Shown here: in pieces, positions 24,770 through 36,419 of the stretch | Position numbering within the stretch: position 1 is the first letter of the stretch | How the letters are laid out: each line of letters starts with the position of its first letter | Source of the DNA: Anadara kagoshimensis | Lineage: Eukaryota > Mollusca > Bivalvia > Arcoida > Arcidae | Assembly: GCA_021292105.1 (NCBI GenBank) | Contig: CM037871.1 | Coordinates: 59,480,866 to 59,544,865, forward strand | Length of the DNA: 64,000 nucleotides | Reading direction: 5' to 3' | Made by a program: the position numbers and the translations under genes | The notes under the pieces: model-generated | What the model was told of the DNA's origin: nothing | Database searches by the model: none | The model's input: the letters and a program-made list of their open reading frames with translations, nothing else

Positions 24770-25706
24770 CTGCCTGAGAACGCACAAGTGTAAAATCAAT
24801 ATCTCGCGAACTCGCTTATTTATTGCATATGGGGTAGGGGGAAGAATAAATTGTGGTGAAAGGGTTTGTGTGACGATTGTGTTATACATTATACTTGCAC
24901 AATAAAGCACAAACATCAGGGATTCTAAATAAAATAGTATATTGATAATCAGGCTTTTTTTGAATGCGCTACAAGACTTTAACGAATAAAGATTAAGTAA
25001 AAACGCAAAACTCGGTTGTTTAAAATTGGCCACAAAATTGAGATTGAATGCTTAACAAGAAGTTTTTAGTTAGAGGTCTTCAATGTTGTCACCCAAGTAT
25101 TAAAGCTTACACGGTATAACAATCAGTATGGCAACTAATAGCAAAATTTGTAGTAAAGATCGATTTTTTGAGAAATTTGCAATTTTTGGGGTAGGGGAAA
25201 GTTTTTCCACTGTGGGTGCCGCAATTTCCTACCAAATGATATGCAGCTACTTTTATTGAATGCAAAACACATTAGGCTGTGACAATATGGTAAAACATTT
25301 CACTTAAATGCTTTTATTATTTTTTTATAAGACATAAAAGAGGGCAAAATATTAAAAACGCAAAATTTTTGGTTTTTTTTCCTAAAATAGTTATTTTAAA
25401 AAAAAATCTGAAATGTATCAAGAAGTTTTTAACTTAAATGTCAACAATGATCATAATTCTTGATAACCGCATCAGTAATAAGACATTTTAAGGCCATATC
25501 GCGTCCATAATGCAGAATTATCAAATTACCGAAAAACCGGCTGAAAAATGCGATTCTAGTGTAAAAACTCGCGTCTGAAAAAAATCGGAAACGAGTTCAT
25601 TCACAAGACGCCCAAATTCGAAAACTACAGACATTTTTCTATCAGAAACAACCTTCAAAGCTTTTGGCCATTGACACATATTTCAAACCCCACTAGCTCT
25701 TGGGCT
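24770..25706 (-). repeat. Internal arm A' (inverted copy of arm A)
   Basis: Reverse complement of 18657-19593. It ends at 25706 (CTCTTGGGCT), exactly where arm A meets the left TIR, but here the TIR is missing and one base separates it from arm B. Confidence 0.9.
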
Positions 25707-25707
25707 A

Positions 25708-26057
25708 CTATCTCAATGTGCCTAAAGAAGGCAGGATAACTTAAAAAACCATCGGCTGATGCATATACATTCTTAGAGCTGCTAGTTTTTTCAAACATTC
25801 GCGACAAAGTCAATTCTGGTACCACGCTGTCGTACACACTTTTCATGATTTCAAAGGAAAAAGTTGTATTTCTATCTTTTAAACCCACCCTACTTACTAT
25901 AATGATATAAATATGATTGAAATAAACTATGAATATTATGTACCCCAAGACAATAGTTCAAAAAGTGGTCTAATAACGGATATTTTAGCATTTCTAGTAT
26001 AATGTTGTCGTGCACACTCTGTAAATTTCCTCCTAGCTAATGTTGTCGTGCACACAT
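25708..26057 (+). repeat. Internal arm B with repeated TGTTGTCGTGCACAC motif
   Basis: Reverse complement of 33389-33738 with substitutions but no net indel. TGTTGTCGTGCACAC occurs at 26003-26017 and 26041-26055 (38 bp apart), and a variant GCTGTCGTACACAC at 25826-25839. The arm lies just upstream of the YqaJ gene, and its partner just upstream of the zinc-finger gene, so it may be a shared promoter or transposase-binding region. Confidence 0.9.
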
Positions 26058-29000
26058 GATATATAACGATTAATTTGCAGAACGTTTTCACTGTCATTGT
26101 AAATGTTTACTCGAAATGAACTAACATCGGGTATTTTCCTATTTGTAGATTTTGAATATGAGGAAAAAATCACGCCTTAGTTTGAACAAAACAAAAGGAA
26201 GAAAGCGTTTTTTAACCCTTGAAAAACCCAATCATTCGACAGAAAGATCTCCATTCACTAAACGCGCTAGAGTCGGGATTCCATCTCCTGCAAAAACTAT
26301 ATGTTTTCGTCCTGGCGATGTAATTACCGCTTTTCCTTCCGTTCTTTCAAAATTTCATACTCCAAAAAGAGTTTTTATAACACCATCTATAGAAAAACCA
26401 AAATCGGCGTCAACAAAAAAGAAAGGTAGAGTAAAATTATTTAATGAGGAATCGAAATGCCCCGAAGAAGTAATTGATACAGGCTTTTGTAAATTGATGG
26501 AAGACGTTTTGGAAGAAAATTCAAGTTTGAAAGAAATTAAAGAATTAGCACCACAAGTTTTAAATGAATTGAAGAATAAGAAAGTAGATGACGTTATTTT
26601 GTCATTCTTCAGACAAGTAGCAGATGGTAAATATAATTTTGAAAATATATCGTTTTTGCTTTGGGTTGAGACAGTCAGGTGGTTTAGTCTAAGTAACTCT
26701 TCGGCTATGCGGTATATGGATTCAACCAAAAAATTTTGGAAATTAGGTTGGCGATTGTTTGGTGGCAAGTTCATACACTTTATGACAGGTTTCAAAAATA
26801 CTACAGACATCACATTTGGAGAAGCAGCAAGAGGTTCATGTGATCCAAGAAAATCTGACATAAATTTTGCAGTTCCAGATCTGTCAGTTTTGCGACACTT
26901 TTCGCCATATGGCACCGAATCGTCAATAGCAAGGAAACCCGGTATTTATGTTGATATCATGAAAGATGTTGCTAGAGCGTTAAAATATGGCTCAGCTTGC
27001 CTGTCATTTGATGGCAAAAAGCTCAAACAAGGTCTAAGCCAACATAGCGGGGATATAGACCTTTTAGGGTTTGAAGAGGGAGAGTCACTCCAACAAAGAA
27101 AACGACAATTGAAGTCCGAACTCCAGTCTGTACAGAATATTTTGAGCTATATAACAGATGAAGATGATAAAAAGTTCAAACGATATTACAAATCAAACAA
27201 AATGTAATTACTGCACTTAAATCAAGTATTGGAATTCTTGGGAGATACGCTCAAAAATGTAGAAAAGTAAAGAAACAAAGGAATATGCAAAAGCAAAATT
27301 TATCGAGAGATCAGGCGATGATTGGCGCCATGGACAGTACGTTTATGTGATTAGTGCCATCAATGCCCTTTTTGACATTTCATGTTTCATGACCGCATAC
27401 CTAAAAACAATTGAAAGGATTTGCCAAGTTATAGTTAGAATACAAGCATCAGATTTGTTATTTCAGAGAAATAATGTAATCTTGCAAAATTGCAGTAACT
27501 ACCGAGGCCTTGATGAAAAAGACATTCATTCTAATGATACGCGCAAAATTAAACAGCGAACAGATAAATGGCACGAGTTAAGATCAGAAGCGAAAGTAAC
27601 TGGTAGCACAATATACAATGCACTTGGTCTCGATGGTTTGAAACAACAACAAAATCATTTCGATAAAGTCATCTGCAAAGTTCCAGAAAAGGAGAAATCT
27701 GATGAAGTAAAGTCGTATTTGAAATATGGAACTGAAAACGAATTGAATGCTGTTGCTACTATAGTTGCAAAGATTTTGCCAGTGTTATTTCCGGATCTTT
27801 GTTTTTTCGAAGAGGGGTGTATATGCTTTGAATACGAAGGAAAGACATTTATGGTAGTTTCCCCGGACGGAAGCCTGAGAAAAGTAGACTCATCCAAAAC
27901 AAAAGATGTAATGGGAATTGAGATAAAATGCCCAGTAAAAAAAGCACAAGATAAGATACCAGAACGTTATATGTTGCAGTGTTATTCTGAGATGGAAGCA
28001 TTACAGGTAGATAGCCTTTTGTATGTTTCGTGGCGTCCAGATTTAACAAGTGTTTTTCAACTTATGCATAACGAGTCATTATTAAGTAATGCCCTGATGG
28101 AATCTATTGCTTTCTTTGGCTGTGAAAAACCAAGGAAACCAACTAAACTATCTGAAAATGTAGCTACACTCCGACAGGAGCTACAAAATGAGAGTAAGAA
28201 AGTTAAATTCATAGGTGAATTTCCTTCAGTTGTTGCTGCAGATGAAACAAATTCCGCAAATGAACACCAAATACAATCTAACAATATTGAAAATGGGGAT
28301 ATAAGAGAACTTGTGTCGGATATTTCAAAACTTATCTCAGAGGGGTATGAAATTCAAAGACAAAAGGCATCAGAAGCAGTAGTATTTTTATGTTCTGATC
28401 TGGATAGAAATTGGGGCAAGGACAATTTTAGATGGGCTCCGATTTCTTGGTTTCCAAAAGGATATAGCCTAACTACAGAAGGTTTTCGAAAAATTGTTGA
28501 ATCTGTCCGTGATCAATGTTATAGTGAAGGCATCCATGTTCCTTGTTCATCCTTTGATGGACAATGGCATAACATTGCTGTGCGTGATTTAAATGGGGAA
28601 CCATTAACAATTTTGCAACTGCAAAAAGATGTTTGGAATGAAACGACGAAAAAACAGAAAACAAAGATTCTTCAAGAACTAGAAAATATTAACAAGATTT
28701 ATACCTACGAGAAAACAAGAAACGGCGTAATCGTTGCAACCAACACTGGCATTCGATTGCCGAGGTTAACAAGCAAGGGCTGGACAAGAAACGAAAAGAA
28801 TGACGGTCATAGAAACGAGATGGATTCTAAAATGGCCAATGAACGACAAGAGATCTGTCTAAACGACGTTGTACCGGAAGAAGTTATTGAAGGTCCCTTT
28901 CAAGAAAATGGAATAGATCCAGTAATAGCACAAACAATATCAATAGATATCAATACAGCAGATGAAATCTCAAAATGTAACATCACGCATTTGTCTTGGA

Positions 29001-30308
29001 TCGACAATATCACAAATCCATTAGATCAGAAGGACCAAAATATAGAAGATTTAGCACAAGCAATAGACAGTCTATATACACCATCAGATGAAAGCACTGA
29101 AAATTCTGTTAAAGTTTGGAGCGATAATACTGTGTTGGAAAACCATTTACACCTCTCTGAGCAGGATGTTACCTCTATTCTAAATTTATTAAGAACTGAT
29201 AAAAGTGCAAACAAAAAGGGGTTTTGGGATCATAAGAATGCAGAATTTATTCAGAGTATCTTTCAGTCAGAAAAGCTTCTCGGACAGTTAAGAGACGTAG
29301 ATTTCAAGGTTATTTTAAAGTATTTAAAATCAAAGAAGATGACGGATGTAAAATTAAGCGTATCAAGGAAAACTAAAATGTTACACCTATGTGATTTATT
29401 TCGTCTGAGTCATCCGGACAATGTGACAAAAACAGTTACAAGAAAGAAATTCCAAGTGAAGACGTTAAAAGACTTATCACGCAAAGTTTTAATTGGAAAA
29501 AGTGTACCAAAAATGGCATTGAATATTGCATATGCTGAATACGTTTGGCCAAACACTCTCAAACATTGGCGAGAATCTTCAGCACTAAAAGATGATGTAA
29601 AAATATCTGAAACTGATTTTCCTGATTACTGGTTTTATATTCCAGAGCAAAGCCATAAACGCCAGCAGCTTGAAGTAAGTTGTATCGACTCTTCTCACCT
29701 TCTCACAAGAATGCGAAGGAAAATATGTAAAGGAGGGATTGAAAAGTTGAGTAATCAGCCTTGGTTAAATGCAGCTCTGACAAAGAGGACCGCTTTGACC
29801 TTAATCATGGTGCAAGACATTGTAGATTCAATGTCTGTGCCGATGGCAGTTGCTCACTTTAGTGCTGAAGTAGAGAAGATAATGGTAGAAAACCGCGACA
29901 TGAAAGCTGCGAGTCTTTGTCGTGACATTCGTTTTTGGTGGAGAGCGGAAGATGATCCTGCTATTTCAGCACTAGACAGAGTGCGCATGCGTATGCCATT
30001 ACGTAACAGGTTGTTGAAGCATGTTAACTTCGAAAAGTTTCCTCCGCCAACAGTAAATATTAAAGGGTGGCCAATTCAGCTCTGGGAAGCTATTATTGCC
30101 AACATCGATGCAAAAGCTATTCTTTATCTCTGTCACATTCAGGCAGCTATAATGTGCGTGCTTTCAGTTCCATGATGGGAGAGACTTTTTTCTCAGAAGT
30201 TACAAATATGGACAAGCGAGGAGGACATGGTACCTTGACTGTGGACGAATTTGGGCAATTCCTTGGATACAGCATTGAGCAAATGTGCATGAGGCTAGAT
30301 CATGAAAG

Positions 30309-30676
30309 GTAAATTATATTTTAGTATAATTTTTTTATTGGTTTACAAGAGGGCGTGTAGTCATATTTGTGACAGGCATCAAGAACATCTTCAATAAAAC
30401 CGGAAATGATAAAGATTTGACCCAGTTTTTGCAAGCTTGTTTTTCATAACGCTTTTTATTGAAATGTTCTCTACAAGTTGCATTTCCTGATTTCCTGACA
30501 TGGATTATTATGTTTATTTTTGATTTCTCATAGGGCTTTAACGATCACCTGAGATCTAGGTAAATAAGCTTTGCAATATAGGTCACCATGAGCCTGTGTA
30601 AAGTAAAATGTATCTCCTTTATAACTATAATTTTTAAATATTTACAGAGGCACATTTGCTTTCATTTTCATTGTAG
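30309..30676 (+). other. Intron 1 of the YqaJ gene
   Basis: Begins GAAAG/GTAAATT and ends TTTCATTGTAG. Flanking exons join in phase as Arg-Ser-Phe-Ala. Confidence 0.7.
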
Positions 30677-30811
30677 ATCATTTGCATATAGGACATCAAG
30701 ATCGACTATGTATAATTTGGTTGAAAATGAGACACTAGAAGAATCTGCTGCTATGAAATCTGTTAGTGAATTTGGGTCTCAACAAAACATAATTCAGTGC
30801 ATACATGCTAA

Positions 30812-31623
30812 GTAAGTGAATACTTAATTCTGTTACAATGTCAATTCACAGTGTAGGCGTGAAAAGAAATAGTGTGTAATTTTTATTAACTGTTGCCTTT
30901 TTTGTTGTCCAATTCGCTTTAAGGACCATTTAAAGTTCTTCACCAAGTGTGAATAAAACGTAATACTGACATCGTTGCTATTTTTACAATTTGCTTTGTA
31001 CAAGGTGGCCGTTAACTTGTTTAAACTATTATCAATAGGCGTTTCTTCTTTTTACATGCTGACCATATGAACTAGAACTATCTCTTGAGAACCAAATACC
31101 TCCGCCCCTACATTTAATGTTTTCTCCGCGCCTTAACCTTTTAGACATGACCTTGGTTTAAGGTCATGTAGACATGACCTTGGTTCAAGGTCATGACCCA
31201 TTTTTTGACCATGCAGATTATGCATGTGATGTTTAATGACACTCGTTCAAAGTGATTATGAGATAAGGCCCGGACACGATTTTACACGGACAGACGTGGT
31301 GATTCCTATATACTCTGCAGGGATTATAATGATTATGCATGTAACCATTAAATTAGTTGGTCGACAGGGTGCATAACTTTATCCTGACCATTCATTTTCA
31401 GGTTTGATTACACATATGGCGGGTGTAGCTAGCTAAACAGGATGTGCTTACCCTTCCAGAGCACCCAGCCTCATTTCAGTTTTCATATACATGTGTGTTC
31501 ATATAATTTAAGAGCTTCAAAGTTTTTACTTTGTGTTTTTAACATTGTTTGTTTTTTTTATTTTGCTTTGTTTACAATTTGAACACTTGATTAACAAAAC
31601 ATTACTCATTTTGTTATTTCCAG
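30812..31623 (+). other. Intron 2 of the YqaJ gene with GGTCA-type duplication
   Basis: Begins CTAA/GTAAGTG and ends TTGTTATTTCCAG; exons join in phase as Lys-Asp-His-Phe. It contains a 27-bp near-duplicate around TAGACATGACCTTGG (31143-31197), each with a GACCTTG/AAGGTC palindrome. This is a fragment like the repeat at 1-606 and may be a nested insertion. Confidence 0.65.
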
Positions 31624-31816
31624 AGACCATTTTTTTGATACTCAGGAAAGAAACAGAACGAAAGGTAGAAAACGCATTGAGACTATTTCTGTTGACAGAA
31701 ATGCAGTCCAGAAAGGGACATTGGGTGTGAGATGGGAGAAAGCACGCGTTAACCAGTCAAAAATGTTGCTGACCAAAAGGATGGGACTTAATATGGACGG
31801 AACAGAGATATGTTAA

Positions 31817-32414
31817 GATTTCCATTGATTAAACAGAAGTGTTGTCCATGTATTTTTGTTTTTGTAAATTTAAGTCACAATTTTATATACTAGTAAATTT
31901 ATATTATATATTTACTACATCCGTGTTAGTTTTCAATGAGGACAACTTCAAAACAGTAGGACAGAATACACAAAACGAAATTTATTTAAATCTTTATTAA
32001 ATGACTTATTATAATGCACTTACCAGCATAATAAAATTCACAGAATGGTTAAAATATGCCAGTAAAATCACATAAAATTTCGTTAATTTTGACTACAACA
32101 TGATATCAAACGTAAATGTAAAACAGTGAAGACATAATACTAAAATTAGATTGATTTACTGTGAATAAAATTTTAAACAAACTTTCAGTGATTTGTCTCA
32201 ATTTTCTTTCCTACAAACACATATGTTTTCTTTAATATGAAATTGTTTCAATTAAAAAATGAAATAAAACTTTAATCAAACTCATCGTTGTATTTTTATC
32301 ACCCATAACACTGTTTGTGCAAAAGGGCATGATAGAATCAACTAACCAACTGAAAAGAATGCAAAATGTTTTTGTCTTTATCTACCGGTATCAAAGTAAT
32401 TGTATAATCTTTAC
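31817..32414. other. Converging 3' flanks of the YqaJ and zinc-finger genes
   Basis: AT-rich noncoding sequence between the stop codons of two convergent genes. It presumably holds both polyadenylation sites, for example AATGAAATAAAAC near 32260 on plus. No coding sequence seen. Confidence 0.45.
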
Positions 32415-33283
32415 CTAGTGCTTGTTTTTCATATGTTTATTTAAATATTCTTCTGATTTAAACAACTTTGGACACTTTGTACATAGAACCCCTGTTGAAG
32501 TATGGGTCTTTTTATGTTCATTAAGATAGGACTTTAGAGCAAATGTTTTGCCACAAGAGGAACAATCCAATATTAATGAATCGTGCAACTTTGAATGTCT
32601 ATTAAGGCTACTTCGAAACCTAAACGATTTGTTGCAACACTTACAGTGGTGTCTTTTTTCACCACTGTGTGTGCCCAAATGATCAGTTAAATTACCAATC
32701 TCCTCTGCAGCATAATCACATAGTTCACACTTGAACTTTAAGTTTCTTGCCTCTCGTCTTTGGTGTCTGTCAAGGTCGATTTTCGTTAAAAACTGCTTTT
32801 CACACTTGTCGCATTTGTGTGACTTTTCTTTAACATGCGTACAGTCATGTCTTAAAAAATTAGACCTGCTGAAAAACACACGAGTGCAATGCATGCATTT
32901 ATATGGGCCTGCATTTAAATGTCTCATTTCATGCTGCCTAAGAGAACTGTTATTTGCTAGTGACTTCCCGCAGCTTTTACACAAAAAGTTTGTCGTACTG
33001 CAAGAGAAAAACAACAGAAATGAATCAAAACATGTTACAACTGAAGACGTATACATTTTGACAAAATAGAACAATTAATATAAGATACCACACAGTCAAT
33101 ATAAAACCGACGACACTTTAAGCCCAATTAATTCAACTTGATGCATTGATTTACCTCATATCTTAAAAGTTAATTTTATGCAAATTAATTGACATGTTAG
33201 CCTTATAAGATTAATAATGCATGATTAAACTGACAAGGTTCCCTATAATTGGGGCAAAACAATCGGATATTATACCTGTGCAT
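32415..33283 (-). CDS. C2H2 zinc-finger protein, two exons
   Basis: The second exon (32997-32415) is open to the stop and follows an acceptor TTTTTCTCTTGCAG. A donor at CACAG/GTATAA (33276/33275) behind ATG 33283 gives a first coding exon of 8 nt; joined, the start reads MHSTTNFLCKSCG in frame. The 195-aa product has about seven C2H2 or C2H2-like fingers with normal spacing, for example CKSCGKSLANNSSLRQHEMRH, written here only as far as CKSCGK...H..H, then CMHC, CDKC, CELC, CKCC, CSSC and CTKC fingers. Its role is probably sequence-specific DNA binding, possibly to the element ends or its promoters, or to a host target site. The start lies 106 bp from arm B'. Alternative: a captured host gene fragment. 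Confidence 0.75.
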
Positions 33284-33388
33284 TTTTGCCTTCGAACGTA
33301 TCTTAACCCTCCAATAGAATATACCATATAACCCCCAAGATACAAGTGAAAACTGATATTTATACCTGAATACATATAATATCATTCA

Positions 33389-33738
33389 ATGTGTGCACGA
33401 CAACATTAGCTAGGAGGAAATTTACAGAGTGTGCACGACAACATTATACTAGAAATGCTAAAATATCCGTTATTAGACCACTTTTTGGACTATTGTCTTG
33501 GGGTACATAATATTCATTTTTTATTTCAATCATATTTATATCATTATAGTAAGTAAGGTGGGTTTAAAAGATAGAAATACAACTTTTTCCTTTGAAATCA
33601 TGAAAAGTGTGTACGACAGCGTGGTACCAGAATTGACTTTGGCACGAATGTTTGAAAAAACTAGCAGCTCTAAGAATGTATATGCATCAGCCGATGGTTT
33701 TTTAAGTTATCCTGCCTTCTTTAGGCACATTGAGATAG
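33389..33738 (-). repeat. Subterminal arm B' (inverted copy of arm B)
   Basis: Mirror of 25708-26057, including GTGTGCACGACAACA at 33391-33405 and 33429-33443 and the variant at 33607-33620. It ends where the right TIR begins. Confidence 0.9.
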
Positions 33739-33852
33739 CTATTAAGTGATGGGAAGTATGGAAATTCAGTCAAAACTCACCTCGAGCCGTCGTTGTTGGC
33801 CGCCATTGTTGTGGTAACGAAGTAGGGTTTGTGACGTAGGTTCGCCACCGTG
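33735..33852 (-). repeat. Right terminal inverted repeat, 118 bp
   Basis: Exact reverse complement of 18539-18656 by eye. The last element base is G at 33852, followed by TATAT. Confidence 0.95.
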
Positions 33853-36366
33853 TATATGATACAGATACATGCACATATGATGTGCATCTACGTAGGTTGT
33901 ATATAATATAATGAAGAGCATATGAAAAGAGTAGGATATACATGCCGTCACTATGGAAATGGTAAAATTTCAAAATAATACTGATACTCATATGATATTG
34001 TAAACAGCATAAAAAATTATGACAAAATATTATATATATACATATATATGTATATATGTTGTCTCCAAAAATCAGGTCGACCAAATTTTAAACATTCTTT
34101 GATTTCATAACTGAAACACATATATTTATTTATGTCTTAACATATACATTTACATAAAAATCTCCATGTTTTATGTTTTCTTCTTCCTCCCTGAAATTAT
34201 TTGATAATACTGGAAATAAAAACATTACATACATGGCCATGGGAAACTGAATTTTAAAATTAGCAGTTTTTGTGCAGTTAAGAGTAAGATCACCATGATA
34301 CATCTGAAATACACGACCATATGGCACCCAAAGTCTCATGTCAATTTTAGGACCTGACCTTTACCATATCCTACTAAGGTTAAAAAATTGAGTTATCTCC
34401 TTTCCCCCCGTTTTATGCTCTTGATTTTATTATTACATCTTAAACGATGCCAGCAACTGACAGACAAAATTCAGACAAGACCAGGCTTAATTGGTCCTGG
34501 AAAACATTAAAAGACTGTTAAAAATCTTATTGGTCAATTAAAAGACAGACTAAAGTCTCTGACATGGATACAAAAAAAGTAACATAATTGTACTAATTTG
34601 ATAAAACACCTTGTATTTCAACCTAGTTACTCCCTGTTATGTCCAAACAACCTCATTCTATCATGTGTGCTTGTTATCTGCTTAATTGACACAATTTAAT
34701 TACCACAAATTCACAATTCTCACCAAAATTACAGTCTATCAGTCTCTTGCATTGTATGTACTGGTAATTGTTTTGTTTTTTCAAGATAAATCTAAATGTT
34801 GAAAACTTGTCCTGTTGTTACTGTCTAAAATGTTATCAAAAATGACATATCAAACTTCAAATTGTTCTAAAATGGCACTGGGACTGAGACACACTGCATG
34901 TGCTTTAATGTTTCTTAGCTCAAGGAAACTTTATTTAATCAACTATCTCCAGCAGGGTTGATTCTAGGATTTTTTCAGATGGGGTCATTTTCTAAAAAAA
35001 AATCTTCTACAACACCATAACATCAATAAATTTGCATTCATATAATGTTAAATATGACCCATTAAGGCCTTGCCAATGGGACAGTTTGGTAAAATATCAG
35101 ATCAATAGCCCCATGTCCCTCTTCTGAAATGAACACTGATCTAAAGTTTAGCTGCTTATGTTGATAGAATTACAATTGATGGGGTGAAAAGCAATTGCTG
35201 CATTATAACTGATTCAATGAACAGCTTCAATAAACCTCAACTTGGAAATATTTGCTATTGACTTTGTGGTTTTCTATAAAGTTCATTTTATTACATATTT
35301 TACCCCACTTTCTTTATACATCCATTATTTATATCCCTTAGAATAGGTTTCAACAATGTATCATATCATCAATACCCCTTAATGATCGTCCAGAACATTT
35401 GGGAAACATTTACTTTATAAATTTTACGGATAACTTTTTTTGTGGGAAATAATTGCTCAGAACAAACCTTAGAGGGAATCATGTGGCACATTGACGGTGC
35501 CATTTTAAACCCTCTTCCCACCATGTACACCAATACATATGTCCTCATATAATGATTCCTGGTTATGCTAACTATTGTAACGATTATAATGAACACAGCA
35601 AAAAACCAAACAGATATTAATCTTGTTTATGAGGAATCATTAGTGTTTGTTACCATAGCAACATAAAATATACAAAAAGACAGATACTGATCATGACAAT
35701 GAATCATGAAGTATGTCATAAAGGTTACATTATCATCCTACAGTAAGGCTAGGATAAAAAAAAAATCTTTCCTCCCAGATTTCAAAATTAACAATATTTT
35801 CTGATCAGAGAATAAATATCATATGATAATATAAACATATTTAGTTCCTGTATATTAATTCCTGTTCTGATCTAGGATATGTGTAACATTACTCATGGTT
35901 AACAGTGAAGGCTGTAATATTTATTTTACAGCCTGTAGAAGAGGTAATGGTCCCTTGATCCCTTATTTTTCCAAATGACCCCATTGTTGAGGCCTTAGTG
36001 GGTCATTTTTAACATTAAAGAATGCAAAAATGTTGATGTTATGGCATTTTAGAGGAAAGTTTTTGAAAAATGGCCCCCTCAGAAAAATTGTAGATTGAAC
36101 AATGTAGGCTCTTTAATTGGACATTCAACTGAATTATCCTATACACCAAATTTGCTTTAAAGAATACAATATGTAGTATTGGAAACAAAAAATGGACCCT
36201 AGAATATCAAATGTGGCCCTTTTTGGAGTAAGGAGTCAATAATATTTCTAGCAAGTCATATACATTGTAATTAGTTCCCAAGCAAGTGAAATGAAACACT
36301 CTTCTCACACTAGGACCTCAACAAGTGAGATCCAAATGGTAAGGTTGTAAAAGGCATTATGATCCA

Positions 36367-36370
<4 letters not shown>

Positions 36371-36415
<45 letters not shown>
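36371..36415 (+). repeat. (GA)n microsatellite
   Basis: Forty-five bases of uninterrupted AG dinucleotides. Confidence 0.95.

Positions 36416-36419
<4 letters not shown>

Larger units (their letters stand above)
26158..31816 (+). pseudogene. YqaJ-type exonuclease gene, three exons, three apparent -1 frameshifts
   Basis: ATG 26158 starts a basic N-terminal region (MRKKSRLSLNKTKGRKR). The frame then shifts near 27190 and 27265, where the protein resumes as KEYAKAKFIERSGDDWRHGQ. The YqaJ nuclease motifs follow at 27570-27935: TDKWHELRSEAKVTGS, KYGTENELNA, SPDGS and GIEIKCP, the R, E, PDG and ExK signature of lambda-exonuclease-like enzymes. A third shift near 30125 leads to SGSYNVRAFSSMMGETFF. 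Donor at 30308, exon 30677-30811, exon 31624-31816; all junctions keep phase (AG/A then AA/A), ending at TAA 31816. A TTTGTAG acceptor just before the ATG suggests a 5' UTR exon. All three shifts are single missing bases: true decay or assembly indels. The product probably processes DNA ends during transposition (inference). Confidence 0.75.
18539..33852. mobile_element. 15.3-kb Academ-like DNA transposon with two inverted-repeat cassettes
   Basis: The termini CACGGTGGCGAACCTACG face each other at 18539 and 33852 as perfect 118-bp inverted repeats. Flanking TATAT occurs on both sides (18534-18538 and 33853-33857), so the target duplication is 5 bp, or 3 bp (TAT). The order is TIR, arm A, transposase gene (minus), arm A', arm B, YqaJ gene (plus), zinc-finger gene (minus), arm B', TIR. 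The transposase features fit the Academ superfamily, in which an XPG nuclease accompanies the transposase; this is family knowledge from memory. Two genes look intact and one has apparent frameshifts, so this copy may be recently active or rely on another copy for the third protein. Confidence 0.85.

Noticed and set aside
30100..30150. Programmed -1 frameshift in the YqaJ gene
   Set aside because: No slippery heptamer with a downstream structure was seen, and two other shifts of the same kind occur in the gene, which fits base loss better.
27347..30175. Independent second gene starting at 27347
   Set aside because: The frame starts with GTG in mid-protein, and homology-like sequence continues upstream in frame to about 27262, so it is part of the same gene as 26158.
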